NCBI GenBank assembly: GCA_947069175.1
Contig: CAMTDV010000023.1
Location: forward strand, 87,885,563 to 87,949,562
Origin: Scalesia atractyloides
Lineage: Eukaryota; Streptophyta; Magnoliopsida; Asterales; Asteraceae
Length of the DNA stretch: 64,000 nt
Reading direction: 5' to 3'
Shown here: piece by piece, positions 20,991-33,942 of the stretch
Layout: each line of letters begins with the position of its first letter
How positions within the stretch are numbered: position 1 is the stretch's first letter
Notes under the pieces: generated by a model
The model's database searches: none
Told to the model about the DNA's origin: nothing
What the model saw: the letters and a program-made list of their open reading frames with translations, nothing else
Program-made: the position numbers and the translations under genes

Positions 20991-22257
20991 GTCAAGCTTG
21001 TATGTTACGGGACCTACTTTTCAAGTATCTTGAAAGGTCCTACGTAGCGTGGTGCTACTTTACCCATTTGGCCAAAACGGACCACTCCCTTCCACGGTGA
21101 TACTTTCAAAAGTACTTGATCAGACAACCAAGGTTCGTCGTGTCAGCATAACTCTTTTGGCGACTTTGAGCTGCTAGGAAGGTTGTTTTGAGTTTGAATG
21201 ATTTTGTCGGTTGTTTCTTGAATCAATTCAGGTCCGGTGATTTGTGCCTCCCCAATTTCGTGCCAACATACCGGAGATCGACATTTACGACCATATAAAG
21301 CTTCGAAAGAGCCATGCCGATACTTGAATGGTAGCTATTGTTGTACGAAAACTCGACTAACGGTAGATGAGCGTCCCAATTCCCTTTGAAGTCTATGACG
21401 TATGCTCGAAGCATGTCTTCGAGGGTTTGGATGGTGCGCTCAGATTGACCATCAGTCTGCGGGTGAAAGGCAGTACTGAGGTCTAAACGTGTACCCAAAG
21501 TAGTTTGTACAGCTCCCAGGTACGTGAAGTGAAACGACCATCACGTTCTGAAATGATGCTTAAAGGTACACCGTGATGGCTTATGATTTCGCTGATGTAG
21601 ATACGAGCTAGCTTCTCGTTCTTGAAGTCCTCGCGAATCGGGATGAAGTGACTGTTTTTGTGAGACGATCAATGATTACCCATATGTGTCATACCCACTG
21701 GAGGTGCGAGGTAACCCGGTAATGAAGTCCATGGTTATGTTTTCCCACTTCCATACAGGTATTTCGGGTTGGACCAGAAATCCTGAAGGTCTTTGATGTT
21801 CAGTTTTTACTTTGGAGCATGTAAGGCACTTGGAAACAAAAATAGCGATATCCTTCTATGCCAGGCCACCAGTGGTGTATCGTAAGTCTTGATACATCTT
21901 ATTGGCTCCTGGATGTATAGAGTATCGTGTTTTTTGTGCCTCATTCATGAGGAAATCACAAAGGTTGTCGTGATCGGGAATCCAAATACGGTTTAAATAG
22001 TACAGAATACCATCGGATTTGGTGTCGATTTTGAGTTCAGCTCCACACGACAGCTCATCGCGTACGTCATTTTCCGTTACGGAAGTATGTTGAGCTGCCC
22101 GTATTCGATCTTTGATGTCGGTTACGATTTGAGAACATAGAAGATGGATGGAATTTGCATAACCTTTTCGACTAACGTTTGCCTTGCCAGGATGATATCG
22201 AATCTCACAGTCATAATCATTGAGGAGTTCAACCCATCGTCGTTGCCTCATGTTCAA
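20991..22257 (-). pseudogene. Element B integrase region
   Basis: HPGANKMYQDLR near 21890 belongs to the zinc-binding part. The core includes AFHPQTDGQSERTIQTLEDM near 21440-21480 and HLPLVEFSYNNSYHSSI. The frame is broken many times, so no single product is possible as given. Confidence 0.8.
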
Positions 22258-23272
22258 CTCTTTTTTATTGAAATGTGTTGGAGACTCTTGTGGTCAGTGT
22301 ATATTTCACACTTGGTACCATATAGATAATGTCTCCATATCTTTAGAGCGAACACGACTGCTCCAAGCTCTAGGTCGTGAGTGGTATAATTCTTCTCATG
22401 CACTTTGAGTTGTCTAGAGGCATAGGCTATCACCTTTCCTCTTTGCATCAGAACACAGCCTAACCCTTACCCTGATGTGTTGCAATAAACTACAAGTCTT
22501 CGCAACCCTCAGGGAGTGTGAGGATAGGTGCATCACAAAGCTTTTGCTTCAAAGTTTGGAAGACCTCCTCTTGCTTGGGTCCCCAAATGAAGGGTTTTCC
22601 TTTGTGAGTCAAGGCCGTGAGTGGAACAGCGATACTGGAGAAGTTGGCAATGAAACGTCGATAATACCCAACCAAGCCAAGAAATGACCTAACTTCGTAG
22701 GGGTACGTGGTGCTTGCCATTCTTGTACTGCCTTGATTTTCGAAGGATCGACATGAATCCCTTTGTCATTGACGACGTGACCAAGAAATTGCACCTCTCT
22801 TAACTAGAATTCGCATTTTGAGAACTTAGCATAAAGCTTTTCAGTTCTTAAGAGTGTAAGAATGAGTCGAAGATGTCGCTCATGATCGGATTTTGACCTG
22901 GAGTAGATATGGATATCGTCGATGAAGACTATGACAAAACGGTCGAGATTAGGGTTTGCATACCCTATTCATTAAATCCATAAAGACAGCGGGGGCGTTG
23001 GTTAATCCGAAAGGCATAACCATGAACTCGTAATAACCATAACGATTCGAAGGCTGTTTTTGGAATATCTTCTTCGCGCATTCTAAGCTGATGATAACCA
23101 GATCGAAGGTCGATTTTGGAGAAACAGGTGGCGCCTTGAAGTTGTCTAGTAGGTCATCAATACGAGGCAAAGGATAGCGGTTCTTAACGGTCAACTTGTT
23201 GAGTTCTCTATAGTCAATGCACATGCGAAACGTTCCATCCTTCTTCTTCACGAAAAGAAAGGTGCACCCCAA
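22254..23272 (-). pseudogene. Element B reverse transcriptase and RNase H
   Basis: Reverse transcriptase motifs are FVKKKDGTFRMCIDYRELNK, YGYYEFMVMPFGLTNAPAVF and the catalytic FIDDI (about 22902-22940, the YVDD box equivalent). The connection and RNase H follow as VRSFLGLVGYYRRFI near 22680, ASRQLKVHEKNYTTHDLELG and IYTDHKSLQHI near 22270. Three or more frameshifts separate these parts. Confidence 0.88.
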
Positions 23273-23960
23273 GGCAAAGAGCTAGGACGTATGAATCCTT
23301 TGTCAGTCAGCTCTTGCAGCTGACTGGCCAACTCTTGCATTTCGGATGGGGCTAACCTATAAGGAGATTTTGCGACTGGTGTGGCGCCAGGCACAAGATC
23401 GATTCGAAATTCGACTTCTCGCACAGGAGGAAGTCCTGAAACGTCATCGGGAAAGACTTGCGGAAATTCTTTCACGATTGGGATGTCTTCGAGCTTCCTT
23501 TCTTTGCCCTCCGTCTTGACGATGTGAGCTAGAAATGCGACGTAATTCTTGCGAAGATAACTTCGAGCTTGAAGGTAGGACATTAATTTGAGTCCTTTCG
23601 AAGGAGTTTCTCCAAAGATACGTAGGGTCTGACCATTGACGAGAGGAATACGAATAAACTTTTCATGGCACACCACTTTGGCGTGATGCTGGCTGAGCCA
23701 GTCCATACCGATGATAACATCAAAGCTTCCCAATTTCATAGGAATGAGATCAATCGAGAAATCGTGATCATTTAGAATGAGGGTACAATTACGTATAATA
23801 GAATTTAATGAAATGGGTTTCCCGTCAGCAACTTCCACCGTCAAGATTCAATGAGACTATCACGAGGTTGGTCGAGAATAGATTCGAATTCTAAGGATAC
23901 AAAGTTCTTATCCGCACCAGTATCGAATAATATGGATGCATAACTACCATTTACGAGAAA
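23248..23960 (-). pseudogene. Element B protease
   Basis: ILFDTGADKNFVS near 23920 is the retropepsin active site. MTVEVADGKPI and VIIGMDWLSQHHAKV (flap and C-terminal hallmark) follow after a frame change at about 23845. The linker to reverse transcriptase includes VFPDDVSGLPPVREVEFRID. It releases Gag and Pol proteins during particle maturation in this family. Confidence 0.85.
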
Positions 23961-25330
23961 CGTACCGTTGACCACATTGTTGTCTGCCCTTGCTTGGTTG
24001 GCGTTGATATTGAAAGCCCTTCCTCTAGCAGGTGGAGGAGCTTGGTTAGCTTGGTTCACCGGGTTTGCTTGGGCTTGGGCATTGATGATGTTTACCAGGC
24101 ATGGGCAAGTATTTCTGAAGTGGTTTGGATCCCCACAGTTGAAGCAGACTCTTATGGGTTGGGTCATAGGGTAGTTGGGTTGGTAGTAAGGTTGTGCTAT
24201 GGGTTGGGCAGGTGGTAGAATTAAGGGTTGTTGGGCTTGGCCCACCATTTAGTTTTGTGTTTGGGTTGGAGGCTGATTGCGGTTTGATCGCTGAAGCGTA
24301 CGGCAGGTTTGGATAGTGTGACCTGCACGACCACGACTTGTGTAATGTTGGCAAGGATTCTCAGGAGGGTGATGGTATTGGCAACGGTTACATTTTGGGT
24401 GTGGGCCAGTGTATGGCTTTTTGAATGGTTCGGCTGGAGGGATGACTTGGGTGATTGGAGCAACAGTGATGGAGGGTTGGTTTGGGTGACGGCGAAGTTT
24501 TTTTCCATTTCGCTTCCTCTTACTAGCAAACTTTGAGGAGGAAACAAATGGGGTGGGAGTTGGGGTTTCAATAATTGTTCTCTTCTTCTCATCTTTAAAA
24601 TCGCCATTACGAATGCGATTTTCCATAAGTTCCGTAGCTAATTCCATCGCGGCTTCGAGTGTTGCGGGTGAAGTGCTTAAAACCGAATCTTGGATTTTCG
24701 AGGGAAGGCCTCGAATATAGTGCTCGATTAAGCGGTATAATGGGGTGAATAGGTTGGGACCATCTGGTTTAATTCAAGAAACCTCTTGTTGTAGGAGGTG
24801 TGATCTCCTTCCTTTTGCTTTAGAGAATAGAATTCATCTTCAAGCTTCTTGATCTCGCTTCTACGGCAGAAACGTCTTGTCATGATCTCTTTTAATTCCT
24901 CCCATGATAAGGCCATGGCATCTTCCACACCTCGCTTACCTTTTTCCGTGTTCCACCAGGTAAGGGCCACCCTAAACAAACGTCCAGTAGCATAAGGTAC
25001 CTTGCTATCCTCAGGATAGTCGCAATCGAGGAAGGTGTTTTCCATCTCCTTAAACCAATAGAGGAGAGCGGTGACACCTTCACTCTCTTCGTATTTTGGG
25101 GGATCGTAGGACTTGAAGTGTTTGTAGGTGCATTTAGTGGTTTTTGGAGGAGGGTTGGCGAAGCTTTGGTCTTCTTGGTTGGGAGGGTTAATGGGATTAG
25201 CGGTGAGAGCTTGTTGAACTTGTAGCACGATGTCAGGAAGTACTGCGGCCATTTGTTGAGCAATTTGCGTGGCCAAGCGTTCGCTCGACTTTCCTGACCT
25301 TCTACCTCCTCGTAAGTGTCTAGCCGACAT
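23961..25330 (-). pseudogene. Element B gag
   Basis: It starts MSARHLRGGRRSGKSSERLA at 25330. The capsid contains ALTWWNTEKGKRG and MTRRFCRRSEIKKLEDEFY, as in family A. A missing G at about 24757-24761 shifts the frame relative to family A, which has GGGG there. The knuckle CFNCGDPNHFRNTC lies near 24130-24170. The first knuckle is degraded (CQHYTSRGRAGHTIQTC): two of its ligands are changed compared with family A. Confidence 0.88.
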
Positions 25331-26155
25331 CTACAAGAATATACGCAGTGAGATTGTGAGTTTGAGAATTTTCTAGGTGTCATGTGTCGTAAAAAAAAAG
25401 AATGAAAACAACATTTATAAATAACTGAAAATAACATAACTACATCCATAGGATGTCTTGGGCTTGCTTATGTTTGGGCCTCCAAATGTCTCCCATTCCA
25501 TTGCCTGTATAGTCATGTGGGCCCCCATGACTATTGGGCTTGGTAGGGTTCACATTGGGGTCGGCTGGTTAAAACTCGCATCACCAGAATGAAAGTCGTA
25601 AAACATGATTGCGAGATGTAAGGTCGGAGGGTGTCCAGGTGTAGACACAATGACAACTCAAAGTGGGGTTAGTTCACACAACGTTTGGTATAGCATGCTT
25701 TGGCCTAATAGGTCCTTCGTACTCTCATCGTTAGTCCCCAGGTAGGCAAACTGGTCCTTTATTTTGGATTTATACGAATGCCACACCTAGACAGGACGTT
25801 TCGACTGCCGGTACTCGTACCCTTCTAGTTACTACATGCCCGTCGTGAAAACTCACTTTGATGTGAATTGAAAAATACGAAAACATTGCAAAAATCTTTG
25901 AAAACGAATTCATGGAAGTTGTGAAATCGTGAGATGTGTGCTTTCATAGATATGATATGTTATGAGGATATGAACTATGATGAGCATTGTATATTAACAT
26001 GTACTTGTGAGAGTGCTTGCATAATATTGTGGGTGAAAATAAACATGAAACATATATACATCATGAATTTTGCATGTAACATATAATTTAAATCTAGTCA
26101 ACTATAGTATAGGCTCTAAGGTCTATTAACCAATCCTATATCCTTATAGTCACAA
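25331..26155 (-). other. Element B leader
   Basis: Untranslated leader. The segment at about 25655-25870 is conserved with family A (2985-3180). The rest shows only scattered similarity. Confidence 0.6.
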
Positions 26156-26167
26156 GCTCTGATACTA
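26156..26167 (-). other. Primer binding site, element B (one mismatch)
   Basis: On the minus strand TAGTATCAGAGC has one change from the initiator Met-tRNA site TGGTATCAGAGC of family A. Confidence 0.8.
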
Positions 26168-26170
26168 ATC

Positions 26171-28486
26171 TGTCACACCCCGACCCGCAGCGGAATAAAA
26201 GTCTGGGCATGATTGGGTTATCGCCAAAGCTCATGATATTTACTAACAAGTTTCATATTTATTAAATTCAAGTTAAACTCAAATATCCAACACAAAATCT
26301 CATACAAGCACAAACATTAAAACAAACTATTGTTCCAACGAAATAACTTGATTATTCTTCTAAGGCCATCCTAGGCGTTTCTTTCCTCAACTTGATCACC
26401 TGTATCATGCGTAAATCAGAGGAAATTTGGGTCAACAAAAGTTGGCGAGTGAACCTTGATAAATACATTTAAGTGAATGAATTTTATTATTGTTTAAAGA
26501 AAATTGTGCATGAATCACATGTGAGAAAATATATATATGTAACAAATCACAAACCAAATGAACATATGACATAACGGATGATGTATGTGAGATCAAGGCT
26601 CAATCAAACGGAGCCGATCTAGTGAGGCACCTAAATGCTCAACCCGTATCCCACGAGGAACTGATGGGCCTAATGAAATGATTGCACTGAAATGATAAAA
26701 TGTATCCACATATAAACCACATAACAAACAATACACATTTGATCACGAAATGATGCTAGCACAAGCGTTAAACAAAATAAAGAAATGGTACGACACATGA
26801 TACACCCCAAAACGTGATTAAAACGGGGAATTTGTAGAGACTCACTCACCTTGGGTGCGTTCCTTGATGATAATAAACGTGCACGAAAAAGAATGGAGGA
26901 TTTGATCAACGAACGAATACTAACCTAAGGAGAAATATTACATTAACTCGATAAATATAACCGATCTTCATTTAATCCCTTTTGCTTAGAATTTTAAAGT
27001 TATATATTATTCACAATTGTACTATTAGTTGTTTTAAAAATAAATTTTAATTAAAAAGTATACTTACAAATAAATACATTAAAATAAAGAAAATAAAATA
27101 AAAATGTATTAAAAAATTTTACCTTCTGTCAGGTCTGACAGAGGGGTAACCGGCCGGGTTTTTATAAGGATCAAGATGCGCGTTTTGAGATTCGAACCTG
27201 AGACCTCCCGTTCGTGTGCACACAGCTCTTCCAACTGAGCTACGTGTCTAACCCATTAGATACAAGATTTTTATTATTCTTATTCTCTCTTAAGGTTCAT
27301 TCGGAATTTACTAATTTTAAAAAGATTTAAAATTTAACAGACCGGCCGGGTTTTTATACGGAATCAAGATGCGCGTGTTGAGATTCGAACCTGAGACCTC
27401 ACGTTCGTGTGCACGCAGCTCTTCCAACTGAGCTACGTGTCTAACCCGAAAGAAACCTGATTTTAATTATATTTATACACTCCTTAGACTATTTCAGAAA
27501 ATATTTATTTTTAAAAAGTTTGAAAATCAATCGAACCGGCACGCCCTCCCACGGTTCGATCCCGCGACCTCTGCAACATTTGCACCCAGCCCATCCAACT
27601 GGGCTGGGTGTCTAACCCAAAAATATAACAAATTATATTACATAAAAACACATACTGAACTTCATCTTCTTCCCATGAACAACCCAGAACACGATCTCGA
27701 TTTCAGTTTCAACTGAACTTGATTATTATACTGAAGTGCTTAACATATATATATATAAATGGAAAATAAAGTGCAAGAAACCGTTACCGGTTAGCGGGGG
27801 TCTTTCGGCGAGTTGAATCCGTTGACAGACTGCGACTACCCGGGGAATAGGGGGTGGTGTGCTGAGCAGAGGAAAAAATGCGATTAATGAAGAATGAATT
27901 GGGCGATTCTGGAGAGGGGAATTGTAATGGGTATTTATAGGCTGACCAGAGGTGGGTTTTTTTCAGTTCGATTGGAAACAAGAACTGATTGATTCCATCT
28001 AATTAAGATTGATTGACTCCGGTTTTGGAAAGTTTCTACGCGGATTGCCAGCCGGAATCCAGCGAGGTCTTGAAAGGCGGAATTGGCGGGTTCGCTGATT
28101 TGAACCCGCCGGCATTCCTCCGAGTTCTGAATATAAGATTAATTGATTTCTAATCCTAACCAATGTGAACGTGTGGCATGGTGGTGTTTGTGATGTGTGT
28201 TGACCTAGGGAACCCGGGTTCGATTCCCGGTTCCACCTTTCTACTTCATTAATATATTTTTTTTATTAACCCTTTTTGATTATCCATAAATTATAAATAT
28301 TTATTATTTAATTGATTATTATATCATTTTATATTAAACATTGATTATCATTATTTATTATTATTATTACTTTCTTTTTTTTCTTTTTTTTTCATATGAA
28401 ATAAAATAACCGTACGACGTAAATAAATATGCTTGAATTGATAATTTGGGGCGGGTTTTCGAAACCCGATTTGCACAAATGTTACA
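26171..28486 (-). repeat. Element B 5' LTR (2.32 kb)
   Basis: It begins TGTAACATTTG on the minus strand at 28486 and ends GGGTGTGACA at 26171. The TATA box is at 27932-27939. tRNA-like modules are at 27178-27254, 27370-27447 and 27543-27618 (sense) and at 28160-28238 (antisense), the latter with a perfect T-arm-like GAACCCGGGTTCGATTCC and T8 downstream. Confidence 0.92.
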
Positions 28487-28491
28487 TTCGA
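28487..28491. repeat. Target site duplication of element B (right)
   Basis: TTCGA, identical to 18415-18419. Confidence 0.95.
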
Positions 28492-31400
28492 GAAGTGTTT
28501 CAACCATCTCAGCAATAATGAACGCTCAAAGCTTCAACAGTCTGAATGTTCCATCAAAGGTATCGCCCACATACCTATCAAGCTTTAGGCCAAATAACCA
28601 TAGGTGATTGTTTCAGCGAAGGAACAAAGGAACGAACCGAGCAGGGAACCTTCGTGGTAATCAACATCCCTTCCAACTATGATGTCATCATTGGAAGGCC
28701 AGGGCAGAGTCTGTTTGGGATGGTTGTTTCAGTCGGTCAAGGCACTGTGAAGTTTCTCACTGAAAGGGGGATAGCAACCCTTCAACCCACCCAAGAAGCT
28801 TTCGTGGTTGAAGTGGAAAGTTCAAAGAATGATGAAGACGATGAACAAGGGCTGATCATAAACCCAAAATAACCTCAGCAAACGATAAGGGTAAACACTG
28901 ACCTCTCCAAGGACACCCTCATGTACCTTGAAAAGCTGCTCTTATACTATCTTGATGTCTTTGCCTGGTATCTGGAAGATATGACAGGCATCCCTCGTAA
29001 CATTGTTGATCATGAGCTAAAAATTCCATCTGATGTTAAGCCCGTTATCCAAAAGAAACGAAGCCAAGCTCCTGAAAGAAGCCTTGCAGCATGCCAAGAG
29101 GTAGAAAAACTTGTTCTGGCCGGAATCCTTCTAGAAGTCAAGTATCAATCATGGGTAGCTAATCCGGTAATGGTTCGAAAACCTAAAAAGTCTTGGAGAA
29201 TGTGTATCAATTTTAAAGACTTTAACAAAGCATGCCCAAGGATTGCTACCCGCTACCAGAAATAGACCTCAAGGTTAACTCGCTCACAGGCTTCCCATTC
29301 AAATGTTTTCTTGACGCCTACAAGGGTTACCATCAGATCCTAATGAAAGAAGCAGGCGAAGAAAAAACCGCGTTCCAAATTGATAGAGGTATCTTTTGCT
29401 ATAAAAAATGTCTTTTGGTTTGAGAAATGCAGGTGCCACTTATCAACGTCTGGTGAACAAAGCGTTCACTGGACAAATTAGCAAGAACATGGACGCTTAT
29501 GTTGACGACTTGGTGATCAAGAGCAAAATAGAATAAATGCTCGACGATATAGAAGACACTTTCCAAAACTTGAGAAAGATCAAAATGAAGCTAAATCCTG
29601 TCAAGTGTTAGTTTGGTTTTGAGGAAGGCAAGTTTCTAGGGCACATTGTGGGAAAACAAAGCATCAAAGCCAACCCTAGCAAGGTTAAAGCTTTCCTTGA
29701 CACCACGTCTCCACAAAGCAAAAAAGAAGTGAAGAGCCTAAATGGAAAGCTTGCAGCTTTAAAGCGTTTCACGTTAAATTTAGACCAAAAGTCCCTACGC
29801 TTCTTTAAAACTATCAATGGATGTGCTAACAAGAAAGACTTTCGATAGACTGAAGAAGCAGAGAAAGCCTTCAACCAAATGAAACAACACTTAGCTTCAC
29901 TCCCAGCCATCGTGGCTCCGGAAATAGGAGAGACTATATTTGACTACCTTTTGATTGCTGAAGAAGCCATAAGTGTGGTTCTGACCATTGAACGAAACAA
30001 AGTTCAGGTACCTGTTTACTTCTTTAGTAAAACTTTAAAATTGTTAGAGATCAAGTATCCTCCTTTGGAAAAACTTGCTCTAGCCTTAGTCCAAACGACT
30101 AGAAGGCTTCGAGGGTACTTATAGGCAAACCCGACACAAGTGGTCACTGACCAACCTATTAAGAGTGTGCTTGAAAAACTAGAAAATTCGGGACGACTAG
30201 CCATATGGGCCATGGAACTAGGTGAACACAAAATCACTTATGTTCCGAGAAAGGCTGTCAAAGCCCAAGTCCTGACCGATTTTATCGTAGAAGTCCCTAA
30301 AGAAGTCGTAACAGAAGTTAATACAACTACCACTGAACCATCCGACCCTGAAACTTGGAAGCTTTTCACCGATGGGGCTTCTAGCATTGAAGGGTCAGGG
30401 GTTGGGCTAGTCTTAATTAACCCTGAAGGGTTAGAATTTACATATGCCCTTCGGCTTGAATTCAGACCACTAACAATGAAGCCGAGTACGAAGCATTGAT
30501 TGCTGGGCTGAACCTGGCCAAAGAGATGGAGGTTCAAAAGCTTTAAGTCTTCACAGACTCCTTACTTGTCTCAAGTCAAGTAAACGACAGCTACATAGCA
30601 AAATAGCCCCAACATGAAGAATACTGAGAAAAATCAAAAGAATTGATGAACACATTTCAAACGCGTGCTATCAAACAGGTTCCAAGATCTCAAAACAAGA
30701 GAGCTGATGCACTAAGCAAGCTTGCATCTCTTACCTTTGCCCATCTCACCAAGAAGGTGCTGGTTGAAGTATTGAAGTCACCATCCATTCAAGAACTAGA
30801 GGTTCAAGATGTGATCACTAAAAAAGGGCCAAACTGAATGACTCCCATTGTGAAGTTCCTAAAAATGTTGTGTTGCCTAAGGACCAGACAGAGGCTGAAA
30901 GGGTTCGCATCAAGTCAAGGAAATATGTGCTGCAGGAGAGACCCCTTATAAAAAGGTTACCTTGCACCATTACTCCGATGTGTTGTCTAGAAACAAAGTC
31001 AATATCTCATCAAGGAAGTCCATGGAGGAATATGTGGAGCTCATTATGGTCCAAGATCGGTGGTTCCAAAGTTAATGAACCTTGGATACTTCTAGCCCTC
31101 CATGCACCAAGACACCTCTGAGCAATTACGAAGGTGTGAAGCATGTCAGCTACATACACCGGTAAGCAAAATTCCCAAACATGATTTTGTCCCCATCTAC
31201 TCAGCTTGGCCATTCTACAAGTGGGGAATGGACATTGTTGGTCCATTCCCACCAACCAAAGAGGAATGAAATTCTTATTGGTGGTCATGGATTACTTCAC
31301 GAAGTGGCCAGAGGTCAAGTCATTGGGAAAGATCTCGGGGAAGCAAATAATCGAATTTGTATGGGAAAGTATCATTTGCCGATACGGGCTTCCAGGCGAG

Positions 31401-31544
31401 TCATAGATAATGGTAAACAATTTGCTAAGAAGCCTTTTAGCTCATAGTGTAAAGAATTCAGAATTACACAAGTGTTTAGTTCGGTTGCTTATCCTCAATC
31501 AAACAGTCAGGTTGAGAGGACAAACTGGAGCATTGTTGAAGGGA
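28492..31544 (+). pseudogene. Tat-lineage pol (protease end to integrase core), broken
   Basis: This is the pol gene of a Tat-type Ty3/gypsy element. The protease end has YDVIIGRPGQSLFG (28680-28720). Reverse transcriptase begins FAWYLEDMTGIPRNIVDHEL and includes WRMCINFKDFNKACP, and the catalytic AYVDDLVIKS is near 29488. A first RNase H is around 29880-30240. A second one typical of Tat elements has LFTDGASSIEGSGVGLV near 30365. Integrase includes WPFYKWGMDIVGPFP (frames mixed, near 31205), DNGKQF (31408) and AYPQSNSQVER (31483). Many stops and shifts are present. It is cut at 31545 by a solo LTR and resumes at 33943. Confidence 0.88.
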
Positions 31545-31549
31545 TAAAA
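31545..31549. repeat. Target site duplication of solo LTR (left)
   Basis: TAAAA directly before TGTAACATGG. It is repeated at 33938-33942. Confidence 0.93.
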
Positions 31550-33937
31550 TGTAACATGGCGCATTTTGTACTTTCCTTATTTAGAAAGTGTAATCGTATT
31601 TCTATTAATGGAAGCTCGTACTCATATCACATTCGTATTTCATTTCAAGTTATGTAATCCGAGACTTTGATCGTAACGAAATTCATACTTTATACATACT
31701 TGTCTTACATGCATTCGATCGTAAAATACATGTTTACATACAAACCGATACTTGTTATACGTGCAAATACTCATACATACAGTCTCGATACTCAAATTAT
31801 ACTTACATACATGTTATAAACTTAAAAATGGCAAAACACCAAGTTTTAGCTTAAAATAAGGAAAAACCAAAGTTCAGGGACCAAATTGCAAAAAATGAAA
31901 ATTCTACCTAAATGAGGCTCTGGCGGGGCGCGAGAGGCTAGCCATTTCCTCTCGCGGGTGGCTAGAGGCCTTGATCCGCAACAAGTTGTTTCTTGCATAC
32001 GAGTTGGTCACTTTTTCCACCTTTTTACTCCCCAATCATCTTCAAACCTCATTAAACTCAAAACCCTACTAAACCACTATATAAACAAGCTTCCTAACAC
32101 CCATTTTCACTTTCCAAACTCCTCTACACTCCCAAAACTCTCTCAAATCAGTTGCAAACTCAAGAACAAGGCATAATACTTTAAGTCCCAAAGTGAGTTC
32201 AGACTCACATTTTTACATCTTTTCTTCCACTACAAAGCTTGGAACACCTCTAGGAGTGTTTCCACATGTTTATCATGGTAAACCAAGGTGGAACATCACC
32301 ATTTTGAGGTCCAAACTTTCTGTTTTAAAAGATTACTTGTTAACTTCTATAAAACTTTACTTTTCTTGATTGAATCTTGTACCTACTTGTTCTTGAACCT
32401 ATATAAGGTTATGAGACTTGCTAGGAGTTGATTCTTATGAGTTTAAGAGCTGCAAACACCTCTAAACATTCTGTTTTGTTAGGGTTTAGACAACCCACGA
32501 GTGTTGGAACCATCCAAGTTTACCATAGTTCTTATGGCAAGACTTGTGTTTTGATAAAGGTGTGAAACAGGGAGGCCCTGGCTATCCAAACTCATTCCAC
32601 CACCTCACTTGATGTTTTCATGTTCATGACACTAACACTCGTTCAACTTTTATTAGAGTGACAAGGCTACGATACGTCCCAAACGTTATCATGTTCGAGA
32701 TGCACGCACCTAGCTTGCTCACTTGGTTACTCATAGTTTTAGTCGGCTTAGTAGTTTAGTTTTTCATTCTTGTTATTCATGACCAACCGGGTTTACCAAC
32801 TAAGTTGGTGAACTTTGTGCTTTGGTAAATTATATAATGAGGTGTACAGACTTCCATGCTTGACCTCCATGAAATCTATGACACTCTATGATTGACTATT
32901 ATATAAACTAACATATATATATATATACACATAACTGAATTTGTGATGTTAATCGGATTATGATTATATGTCACGAAGATAGGTTATCCTATCCTTGTTC
33001 TAGATTCCATGTTAATGATTCTAATGGGCGAGTAGACCCATGAAATCACTTGAAACTTAGTGTCATAATGATTGTTTAGACGGGATATATTTTGCATACG
33101 AATACTTGATTACATTTAAATGCCGAATTCAAGTCCTTTTTCAAATCCAAATACTCACACACCTACGTTTCCCCATGTAGGGTAACTTCGGTGTTTCCAT
33201 CCAACAACTTATCCACTCTCGTTTAAACTTGGAACACTTGAAAAACCGTGAGTCTACTTGACCCCCTTTTTATTTTCATACTTTTGGGTGCAATAGGTGT
33301 AACCTATAAAAAATGCACACTTACACTTATAAACATGCACTATAATCCAATATAAATGCTTAAACATATATATGATACTTGATGCTTTATACTTGTCATT
33401 AACTTTGTATGAGCCTCCTTAACATGTACACGCTATAGGCTTAACGCACTGCCCGTATTCTTGAGGTCATGTTAAGTAAATAAAACGGTGTTTTCATTGT
33501 TATGATTAGATTACACTAGCGGGAAACTTTGGGTTGACAAATATAGTTGCATGATAGTATTGCCATGTTAAGTTCTTAGTATTCGAATTCTGCCATGTGG
33601 ATTTGTTTAAACTTTTATACATATGCTATAACCTAAATTTGTATGCTCGCCAATACTTTTGTATTGAACTATACTTTAATACGTATTGTAGGAAATTGAT
33701 GATGATGACGACGAATGGAACTTAGTAGGATGAACTAGAAACTCATCTTAATTTTTGTACTTGTTGTATTTTGTTTCGTTTCAAACTTGTTGTATTTTGC
33801 TTCGAACCATGTACTTTGATTTAGTAATGAAATGAAATTTTGATTTATTAAATATTGTCGCAAATAGTGTTATGAAGTCTCTTGCAATCTTGTTTTCATC
33901 CCGCCCCGATGTTTCCGCCATCGGTTGGGGTGTGACA
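31550..33937 (+). repeat. Solo LTR, 2388 bp, in Tat integrase
   Basis: It begins TGTAACATGG and ends GGTTGGGGTGTGACA, with TAAAA on both sides and no internal region. It is the product of LTR-LTR recombination. The TATA box is at 32078-32085. Its body is unlike the family A and B LTRs and I see no tRNA-like modules, although the ends match. A CG-rich inverted repeat lies at about 31929-31957. Confidence 0.92.
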
Positions 33938-33942
33938 TAAAA
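33938..33942. repeat. Target site duplication of solo LTR (right)
   Basis: TAAAA, identical to 31545-31549. Confidence 0.93.

Larger units (their letters stand above)
18420..28486 (-). mobile_element. Element B: full-length chromovirus-type Ty3/gypsy element
   Basis: This 10.07-kb element is bounded by LTRs 18420-20661 and 26171-28486 and by TTCGA on both sides. On the minus strand the order is LTR, primer site, gag, protease, reverse transcriptase, RNase H, integrase, a chromodomain-like end, polypurine tract, LTR. This order and the motifs match the Tekay/Del chromovirus lineage. The coding part has several single-base frameshifts. It shares gag, leader and LTR architecture with the gag-only family A, and an intact relative is a plausible helper for it. 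Confidence 0.92.
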
